DNA of 64,000 nucleotides from Rachycentron canadum (taxonomy: Eukaryota > Chordata > Actinopteri > Carangiformes > Rachycentridae): NCBI GenBank assembly GCA_038496675.1, contig CM076651.1, positions 4,426,037 to 4,490,036 of the forward strand. Reading direction: 5' to 3'. Shown one piece after another: positions 52,386-61,926 of this stretch; positions within the stretch are counted from its first letter, which is position 1, and the number at the start of each line of letters is the position of its first letter. Made by a program: the position numbers and the translations under genes. Below the pieces are notes generated by a model, which saw only the letters and a program-made list of their open reading frames with translations, had not been told where the DNA came from and made no database searches.

Positions 52386-55051
52386 TACTCAAATTGAATT
52401 AAATGGGCTGATAGGTGATGCAATAGGTTTGAAATATTAAAAGCTTAAGACGCTTTACTCACTCACTGCATCAGAGCATGCGTTATACAGAATATAAGAA
52501 ACGACAGAATGTATGTCAATAGACTGACAAGTATTTTAATGAGTTTCATCAACTTCTCAAGCACCAATGCATGAGAGCAAGTCATGATAAAAAAAAGCCT
52601 TGAACACATGTACAACAAAGTATGAACATATTGGTGAGTCTCCATTTGCATTACTGATTACAAAAGTGCAACAACAGACAGTTTTGTGCCTGTTTCAAGA
52701 CAACACAAGAACTGCCACTGACATTCTAACAAATTTTTAATTAAATAAATTAAGATTAGATGCTAAAATAGTGCAAAACATTTTTTCAGAGATTACTTTA
52801 TATGTCCAGAAATCCAGACTAACCCAGGTTAGTTAAGATAGTATTAGATACTAAAAATTTAAATTCTGGAAAGACAACATTTTTATTTTTACTTCTTTGT
52901 TGTAATTGTAACTGAATTTGGTGAAGCTACAGGGCAGAAATAAAGTTTTGCCCTTGGGGGGGGGGGATACATAAATGAATTGTTTTATCTGATTTATGTG
53001 CACTTTTTCATTTCAGATAATCTCTGCTGTAGTTTTCTCCTCTCCTTCTCAAACCATTCTTCCTTGGGGAAACAGAACAATGCCCCAACAGTTAACATGT
53101 TTAACAGTGGTTTAGCATAGACCTAAAACTAAGGCAGGCCGACAGTGACTCCAACAAGTACATTAACATTTATGCAACGCAAACAATTGACACACACTTG
53201 CCTATTTGCATTACGGCGTTTGACTAATATCAGGCACTATGCTCAGGACTGTTTTACAGATCCTACTGCTCACTCTCTAATGACAAAAGTCAAATTTACT
53301 AGACCGTGTAATAGTGAAATAGTTTAATATAAATTGATCGTTAAATTATTTTTTAAAAATAATTTAATTTTACTATTCATTTTAAAGTAATGAAAATCAT
53401 TCAAATCACAACTACTGTCTTTATTTTCAAACATTCTTGACCGATTTTGTCTATTTAACCTGATATCTCTGATATCTATTCCATCATAATTACAGAACAG
53501 AAGAACTGTTGTGATTTTGGAAATGAAGGCATCCTAAACACCACTGAATAGAAGAATGAAGAATAGGGGAGAGAAAAAAAAAAACAAAACTCAGGAGTGG
53601 CCTATCAGGGGATCCACTCAAAGCACAAGCTGCGAATTGAGATCAATTTGCTGAGGCTTCTGAACATCGGGCCAGCATTCAGAAATGAATCTGCAGGTGG
53701 TTTCATAAATCTGTGTCATCCACATGCAGAGCAGAAGTACATTCAAAACCCTGTCCAGCGACAGTCCTCTTCTCAGGGTGTTTTTACACCAAGCAATACA
53801 GCATTGATAGGGCCGTTACTGCAGACAAAGAGAAGCAAAGACGACTGTAAATTAATAAATAAAAACAATAAATAAATCTGAATTTTAAAACAAACAAAAA
53901 AAAAAACTCCCAATGTGCTGTGAAAAAAGCAAATGTCATTTGTGAAGTAGAAGTAACATAGGCAGTTGTCTGGCTGTCCAACAGGCAGGTTAGCAAGAGG
54001 GGAAGAAAAGTATTAAGGCAACAATATAGCATGGACACACAGTATGGAATATTATGGAATTATCTGCCTACATGATCACATTGTTCTCATTTATTTCATG
54101 ACTGTCTATTCATTTGTCATTGATTTTCAGTGGTCTCTCTTCTTACCGATAGTGGCACATCCTCTGCATCTTTTGCAGGCACATTGTCAGGATAGCCTCT
54201 CTGAGAGCTGTAAGCCAATAACGACTGGTCAACATTACTGCTCATCTATGACTCAGCAAAGAGGAAGCTAGCAGAATTCATTGAAGTCCAGAGAAACACT
54301 CTCGCCATCCACCAGACTACTTAAATCTACCAAAGAATACCACACACAAAACACATGCACCAGCCCTGTGTGCCACTACACATATATCTCAGAGCCAACA
54401 GAGAAAAACTGGTGTGACAAACGTTGGGATGCAAAACGCTATCTGCTCGTTTTTGACAGAGAAAAGCAAAAGATCACCACAGTATCACCAAGGACACAGT
54501 CATGCTATTAGTGCACGTGAAGTTTGTCGTTACACGACAAACAAACCTTCAAATAGCCGTTCTATATTCATATCATGTGGCCCTGTGTGCCAAATTTTGA
54601 AATGAAAGGGGAGAAAGATTTAAAAAAAACAAAAAAAACAGTACTGAGTATTATTAGTTGTGTTTGAAGAGTCTTTCCTGCAGAGAGGCACGGGTGCAAT
54701 GCCACCAATCGTGGTCACATTATTAATTCATTAGTGATGTTTGTTGATGTTGATGATGGTGTTAATGTTTTTTTCTTTTTTTTTTTTTTAAGAAATAAAT
54801 TTAAAAAAAAATCTTTGCCCCAACAGGAAACAGAGGTCCATGACAACAAGGGGAGACAATAAACACAACCCAGTACTAACATTTCTAATGCGTACCTGCT
54901 AGTTAAAGCTGACTAATCATCTACGAGTTGCATTTGGCTGACCTCCATGACCGAGTGCATTTGTCAACATATGATTAAAACCTCCATAAAGTGTTGGGGC
55001 AGAGCTTCGTCCATTGAGTGACCCGGCGGCTCCGTGCAGGAGAGAGTGCTC
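52386..55051. other. Region between the miR-29 locus and the SCR gene
   Basis: No independent gene is seen. The right part (from about 54090) is probably the 3' UTR of the minus-strand SCR gene: a minus-strand AATAAA lies at 54095-54090. Poly-A and poly-T runs occur at about 53576-53584, 53889-53908 and 54772-54790. Small open frames have no support. Confidence 0.4.
54075..55051 (-). other. Probable 3' UTR of the CD46-like gene
   Basis: This runs from the stop at 55054-55052 to a minus-strand AATAAA at 54095-54090. No other exon is seen. The end is inferred from that signal only. Confidence 0.35.
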
Positions 55052-57438
55052 TTAGGGCTTATTACAGTCCCTCCTAATGACAACGTTGATACTGTGGTAG
55101 GGGAAAGACATTCCAAGCCAAAAAGCCTCACAATGTCAACATGCAACGCTTTGACACATGACAGACAGAAAGGTTAGACAGTCTGACAACGCCGACCAAA
55201 TACAGACGACTGAAACATAAAAAGATTGGTGAAGCCGTGAAAGCGGTTGTGCACTTTGTTGTGAGATGCAAACAAAAAAAAAAAAAATAAATAAATAAAT
55301 TTATTTTTAAAAAAAATGAATTGTGATGGGAATAAAGCTAGTTAAACTGTTAGTCTGCACAGTTGAATAAAAACAGTTTACCTCTGTTGTTTATTCCTAC
55401 GGTAAAAGAAACATCCAATGAGAATGCCAACAGCAAGTACTATTGACGAGGGGAGGGGAGGGGAGAGGAGGGAGGGGAGAGGAGGGGAGATGATGTGAAA
55501 AGTGAGCATGAGATCAACAAATGTACTGCTGCTTGAAACCATCCTGACATTTAAAAAAAATGTTAGAGTAAAAAAAAAAAAGAAAAAAAAAAAGACAGGA
55601 AATTATTGCAGCAAATGATTATGTAAACCTCATGTGTGCAATCCACTGCAAATTGAATTTTGTGCAAAAGATACAAACTGCAGTTGAGTGAGACGTGTAT
55701 GTCTTAATGGCACAACACGTCTTATTTGTCGAAACAAGTAAGAACACAGTGCCCCCTCAAGAATTTCATAGTCCACAGTTTTATAACCATGCAGTTCTTC
55801 TGAGGCCATCATGATCTCATTATGGGCCAACATTGATCTACTGTTCAAGGATGAAGTTGAAACTTACCCGCCAGTGTAATTAAACTCCCCGTCAAAATCT
55901 TGGAAGAGTTTCCTGGGGGGGAGAAACGCCAGAGAAAGATGAAGATAGGAGGACAGAAACTGATCCAACATAACTGCATCTTAAACAACAATACACAACA
56001 ACAAACAACATTTAAATGATTTACCAAAATCCGGTGTCGGATCTGGTTTAGGACGCGCTGTTGGACCTGGTTTAGAATCTTCAGAACCAGAAACAGAGAA
56101 GTGCAGTTGAAACATTAAAAATCCATCTACTGTGACCCACAACTGGGGCTGAGCAACACTGTGAGGAAACGTTATTTGAGTATACGAGTCACAATGCGCG
56201 TATGCGTGTGTGTGACTGGACTACAACAACGTTTGCTTTCCATACACAGTATTTTGAGCCAATTTCAAGCCGATCAAGAGATAAATATCTGAGGCTTAAG
56301 GGGAATAAATATAGAGAATCGTGCAAAATTATGAACTTTTTAAAGAAGTGTTAGAAGTGAGTAGAACTGTAGGATTTTGCAAGGTCTCACAAATTCAATT
56401 TAAGGTATTAGGCCTTTTTTTGGAAATTCAACAACATTAAATGGAGATGGTTAGAGTTAGGGCTGAACTGAGTGTGTTGTGCACAGCTGCAACTTCCTGG
56501 AAAGAAAAATGTTAACAAATGAAACAAATGCACAGCCAAACCAGGGTAACTGACAGATTTCAAGATAACGCAAAGTGATGAATTAGGAGTGAGCGATAAA
56601 CAAATATCCTCCAAGCTATAGAATAGTGCATTTTTAATAAAACGGTGTTTATGGATCCAATGAATTTGACATTTTCAAAATAAAGATACAGTGATTATAT
56701 ATAATTATATATAATTCACACATATAAAAATGCAGTGCTCGTCATTGGTAAGACTTGATATGATATTTAATATGTGAAGAAAATGAAGGCTTGCTCATTA
56801 CCAGGACTACAATTGTCGCCCCCCCTGGAAAAAAGCTTTTTGGCCAAAACAAACTGCACACTAATGGACTTTTGGTGGTTAAGCATTAAAATGGGTTCTA
56901 CCTGTTGGTTTCTTTGCTGAAGTACTGACACTACTGTCAGTGGTAGTGGTGGCAGGAGTTGTAGTTGTTGTAGTAGTAGTGGTAGTTGGTTTAGGTGTAG
57001 TTGAAATGACTAGAAAACAATAGTAGAAAAACGGACATTGATACTGATATCAAGATGTGCCAAGATCACACTATTGCAGTTCACTTCATTCTTTTTCTCA
57101 CTTACTGCATGCTATTGATTCATAATTAAGAGAGTGCAAATATGAGTCAAGCCTACCCACAACATCCCCTCACCACCACACACTCTGTTAAAATGACTAG
57201 AAATGATCTTTTCACATGCAACTTTTGATCCAGATCCATGCTGGTGTGTTATGTTGAAAACCTGCCAAATTAAGCGTACTGGATTGTCGTAGCTGTAATG
57301 TTGTTGCAATAATGCTACAGCTTGACAACATGCACAGAATGACACAAGCAGCTGTGGGACATCTATCCCGTACTACAGCCTTGTGGAAATTAGGAGTTCA
57401 TACCTAACTCACTCTGTGCCACCCTTAACCTGCTACTT

Positions 57439-57501
<63 letters not shown>

Positions 57502-57682
57502 TCTAAGGTACTATTTATTAATTATCTTTGTGAAATTGATTTGACCAAAGAGGATTTTCTTTTATGAAATTACCCAGGAGTTTTAAACAGTCCAAGTATG
57601 AATGAAAGAGACTTTTGAAAATATATAAATAAAAAAAAAAATTGTGATGATAGTTCTAAAGGTACCATGATAACAACTTCCT

Positions 57683-57716
<34 letters not shown>

Positions 57717-59333
57717 AGTATTATTATATTATCAGTATTAGTAGAGTGTGAGTATAAAATCAAATTCAAACTAAATATTACTTAATTGACTTAATCTAAT
57801 TTACAACTTACATTTACAGGTTGGAAGTCCAGGTGACCATTTACTATCTATGTCACATATCTGAGTTTCCTCTCCTTCCATGGTGAATCCAGGAACGCAC
57901 TTGTATATCACTGTAGACTTGTATCCATAAGGGGCTCTAGAACCCCCATCCCACAAGGCATTTTTAATATTAGGCTCTTCACATTCAACCTCTGCAGGAA
58001 AATAAATTAGAAGTAAATACAGATGTTCAAAGTAACCTACTCCATAGCATGTATGAGTATCAGTCACAGCTGAGATTACATTGGAAAATGTTGAGAAAGG
58101 TGGGGGGGGGCAAAAAAAAAAAAAAAAACACCTGTAAGCCACTTACTGACACAGTTTGGAGGCTCTGGGATGAACACTCCTTCCTCTGAACATGTTAATG
58201 TTTTTGTTCCATTGAGCGTGTAATCTCGGTCACAGGAGTATATGACAGATTGCCTATATGAATAGGGCTCTTCAGACATTGGATTGTACCTGCCATTCGG
58301 AATCACAAGTGGTGGCGCACAAGTCGTCACTGCAAAGTACAAACGACATCTATTAGCACTTTTTTTTAGAATTTTTTCCATCTGTCTTTTTTGTATGTTT
58401 TTCGTTGTTAGTCGTGTGTCCAACCTTGACATGATGGCAACCTGCCATCCCACCCATTTTCTCGACAAAAGATTTTCTTACTGCCACCGACAGGATTGTA
58501 CCTGATTGGGGAGGGGGGGGAGGAAAGGTTGTCTTCATTCAACAAATTTCAAGAAAGATCTACGTCAGTGTTAGAGCTTACAATTCACATGACAAGACTG
58601 AATAGTAAGTGAGTCTTACTTCACACTACTAACCACTACAACTAGAATGGATAGATTTTTGAGTGGATAATATAACAGGTGCCATTATAGAGTTTAAATA
58701 AGCTATAAGAACATAAACCATTAATGTGTTTATTACTAACCCGCTGTTGCATATGACCACGAGTTGAGCACCATAAAAAGTCCCTTCAGGGTAGTCAACA
58801 TATCCATTTTGTATGTCTCCAGCAGAGCCACAGTTCTTCTCTGAAAAAAGAAGCAGCGTTTTTTATGTTGGAAACAATAAACTAAGGGACTCCGTTGCAG
58901 AAGATGCTGACAAAAATTGGCTGTGAAATATCGTTGCCATTAGACATGTCGGTGTAAAGGTCAAGTGTAAATATTCACTGGTGCATGTCATCTTCAGTGG
59001 GGTCCAGGTCCCACTGATACAGGTAATGGTCCCACTCCCAGCGGAAGTGTAACCAACATTACAGGTGAAAGTAATCGAGGTCCCATTCGTGTAGGTGTCA
59101 GCGTTATTGCCCTGGAAGCCCATGTTTTCTCCGCCCACTGGTTTGGGGCAATTTTGAGCTACAGTGGGGGGAAAAAAAAAAAAAAAAAAAAAAAAAGATG
59201 GTAGTTAACTTGAGACCAAACACCAGCTTGTTTATATAACAGCATATGTGCCACAAAAAGCTTATCTGCACCGCCACTCACCTTGAGCGGCAACGACAAG
59301 GCCGAGACTCAGCAGAAAGTGAGCGACACCCAT
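55052..59333 (-). CDS. CD46-like membrane complement regulator (four SCR domains, 358 codons)
   Basis: CD46/Tecrem-type proteins bind C3b/C4b on self cells and promote their inactivation. Coding exons on the minus strand: 59333-59282, 59158-58979, 58840-58741, 58501-58425, 58329-58147, 57991-57812, 57009-56902, 56078-56025, 55912-55868, 55439-55382, 55091-55052. All are GT/AG and the phases agree to the TAA. Residues 1-17 or so are the signal peptide (HFLLSLGLVVA). SCR1 is C21-C76, SCR2 C81-C135, SCR3 C140-C196, SCR4 C201-C256, each with four cysteines; SCR3 lacks the usual tryptophan. Then come a Thr/Pro-rich stalk (258-311), a membrane span (about 317-339) split over two exons, and a tail of 19 residues starting RRNKQQ. 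SCR2 split in a Gly codon and the split span match human CD46. CD55 is less likely because there is a cytoplasmic tail. The last exon is the least certain. Confidence 0.85.
55446..55491. repeat. (GGGGA)n purine tract at the exon 10 acceptor
   Basis: GAGGGGAGGGGAGGGGAGAGG-type repeats on the + strand give a CCCCT-rich tract on the gene's own (minus) strand, immediately before the acceptor of the coding exon at 55439. It doubles as the polypyrimidine tract of that exon. Confidence 0.85.
57438..57502. repeat. (ACT)n microsatellite in the CD46-like gene
   Basis: About 21 ACT/CTA units on the + strand, in the intron between the SCR4 exon and the threonine-rich exon. Confidence 0.95.
57684..57714. 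repeat. (TA)n microsatellite
   Basis: About 14 TA units in the intron just downstream (minus strand) of the SCR4 exon. Confidence 0.9.
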
Positions 59334-60240
59334 GACGAGGTTGGTTAATAAATACCCTCTGGTAAAAAAAAAAAAAAAACAAAAAACAAACAAACACAAA
59401 AACAACAACAACAACAACAACAAAAAAAGCAAAGTGAAAAAATTGGAGTGTCAACTCAGCGATGATTTCATCAATGCAAAGCTCTTTAAATTACAGGCTA
59501 GAAGCTAAAGATGACAGGTATGCTAACAGTTACTTCTCATTACGTGCCTCGGCCAGGTAAAATAAAATGACCAATAACCAGAAATCATGACAAACGTCCT
59601 TTAGAGGTACGTGCGCTTGGAGACGGATAAGCCAAACATCATTCAAAATACCCCGATATTAGCCAAATAACGTACCACTGGTTATAAAGCTTATATTAAA
59701 GCTCCATCACAATTCGCCTGTAGCGAAATATTCAAATGGAAAAATTCGGGGGAAGTTAAAGAAAGGAAAAATATAAATATTCAAATAGCAACGAAGCAGT
59801 GAAATGTCGACCACGGACGTCACCGCGTCCGTTTTCCTTTATCAAAAACAAGGGTGTTGACTCATCTAGATAAAGCAAAATAGCGTAACTCTTAATTTAA
59901 CGTAATAATTTGGTCCATGCCGAAATTACAAATGGACCATTTTGGGCGTGAAATTGCCCGAAACGTTGCTCGAACCGCATTTCTGAGTTTGCTGATCATC
60001 GATGAATCATTAAATTCAAGAAAATTGCATGCGATCTGGTCGGTAAACCCCCGAAACGCCAACAAGCGAGAGTGGCGAATGTTCGTCGCGTTGCTAAGAC
60101 ATTCATCGTCTTCTGTTTTCGACTGGTCTTGTTACCGTAGTTAGTGAAAGCGTGAGGCCGACTTACCCAACGAAACAGGCAGGATCACAATAGCGGTAGT
60201 TGGGCTCCAAAATGGTGAATATATTTGTTTCGTCATCGCA
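59334..60240 (-). other. 5' UTR exons and intron of the CD46-like gene
   Basis: The ATG exon starts at 59358 after a T-rich tract and CCAG acceptor. A matching donor, TTGG/GTAAGTC, lies at 60167/60166, so a non-coding first exon of about 60240-60167 is likely. The intron between is strikingly CpG-dense on its promoter side. An open frame of 75 codons on the opposite strand here (59917-60144) is a by-product of that composition. Confidence 0.5.
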
Positions 60241-60320
60241 GTTTGCGGAAATGGGCGTGTGTACCCATACACACTGAAACGTCACAAATACCGGAAGGCA
60301 GCCGCCTAACCTGAGTCATG
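60241..60320 (-). promoter_or_regulatory. Promoter of the CD46-like gene
   Basis: Read on the minus strand: CTTCCGGTATTTGTGACGT, an ETS site (CTTCCGG) next to a CRE-like TGACGT, just upstream of the predicted first exon and next to the CpG-dense segment. There is no TATA box. ETS plus CRE without TATA is usual for broadly expressed vertebrate genes. Confidence 0.45.
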
Positions 60321-61926
60321 ACCTCGGGATTTGGATTTAAATAGTAATCCAATCCAGAATCCCGTACAATTTTAAGTGAGGAAACCTTAGGCTTGGTTTT
60401 GTCGATCCCTCTGAAAATCTAATATGGAAAACTTGAGAGGACAAGAAGAGGATGCAAACATGGCTTCATGTTTAGTGAGGAAATCTATCTCAAGGCCAAT
60501 TTGTGGTGTGGTTATCTATGTGAAAGAAATATGTCATTTCTTGGCCTGCGTCTGTTTCCTGTTGGATGGTTAACATTTCCTTTATAACAATGCAGTGATC
60601 CAGACAAAGTCTTCACAGAGAGTGATTTCACAGACCCAACCCAGGCAGGGTCACTATGAGGAAGTGATGACCTTTCTGATGATGAAAAGTGCCACTCCTG
60701 CCTGTAAATTATGGAAAAGATCAGTCAAAACCATTGTACCATATGTGCATTGATTGAAGCAGGGGAAATTCATGGAATACAAAGTTTTATTTAGAATTAT
60801 TGTGACATGAAAAAACATATTATAACTGAATAGTTGGGCATGTAAATATGTTATGCAAAATAATCAAAAGTCAGATAAACCCAAGAGCCAAAATAGTTTG
60901 AGAATAAGAGTCCATTTTTACAAAACCGAGCGGTCACGAATGAGGAGCCTATCCTAGTAACTGGCTAGAGATAAGTCATGTAAAAGAAGAGGCTGGCTAA
61001 CTTTGAATTAGCTCCTTGTTGACCTAAGATATTTGAATGGGTGAGGTATTGCATTACTTCTGAAGAAATCATTGTTCACCAAGGGCGTCACTAAAATATT
61101 TACACTCTATTTGTTCCTGTCTTACAAACAACAAAACAATTCAATGAAATATATTCAACAATTCTCTTCTGTATCCCAATGCCACAAATACAAACATAAA
61201 TATATGTATGCAACAAAGAAAGACATAGATAAATGTATCAATGTATGTATGTATATACAGTATATATGTGTGTATATATATATATGAATAGAAAGAGAAT
61301 AATAATAAGTTAATAACATTTAACTTTAGAAAACAACAATTGCAAAGAATGCAGATCATTGCAAAGCATTGTTTACACTATATATAACATAGTCCTACTT
61401 TGACTTATCAAATTACCTATGTTTAAAAATAAAGCCAACATACTAGAAAGTACTACCACTGCATTTACTTCATCAAGATCTAGTTGGATTGAACATGGTG
61501 GAAATAAGAGCTGTGTTGCTCATGGCCTATTGGCTTGATTTTCTGATGTAAAAAGTCCCCAAACATGCCTTTGTTTTTAAATTTCCTGTTAGGTAAAACG
61601 GAATGGAAATAAATACCACAGAACATTATGTGCCATTTTCAGCAGTATTTTTGTGGTGATCATTTCTAACTACCGTTGGAAAAAACCTGCTAAACAAGGG
61701 CCTGACAAGGTTCGTCTATGTGTATGTTTTTGGTAGTGGCATCTGAAGGAAATCTGTGTTAATGGAACAAGGCATCCTGATGCACTCATGATCACACATA
61801 TTGTGATCCAGATCTCGAACCCGTGGCTTGAAGTGCCACTAAACCTTGGGAAACATAATTAGGCTGATATGACTTCCAAAGAACCAGCACAGGATAATGA
61901 GTCTCACAGAGCCAGATGTAATTGCT
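60321..61926. other. Region between the CD46-like promoter and the Ig-receptor gene
   Basis: No gene is seen. It probably includes the 3' UTR of the Ig-receptor gene (minus strand, after the TAA at 61929-61927); a minus-strand AATAAA occurs at 60791-60786. AT-rich simple repeats lie at about 61240-61285. Confidence 0.4.

Noticed and set aside
59917..60144. 75-codon + strand frame near the CD46-like promoter
   Set aside because: Lies in the CpG-dense first intron antisense to the gene; no splice or poly(A) partner.
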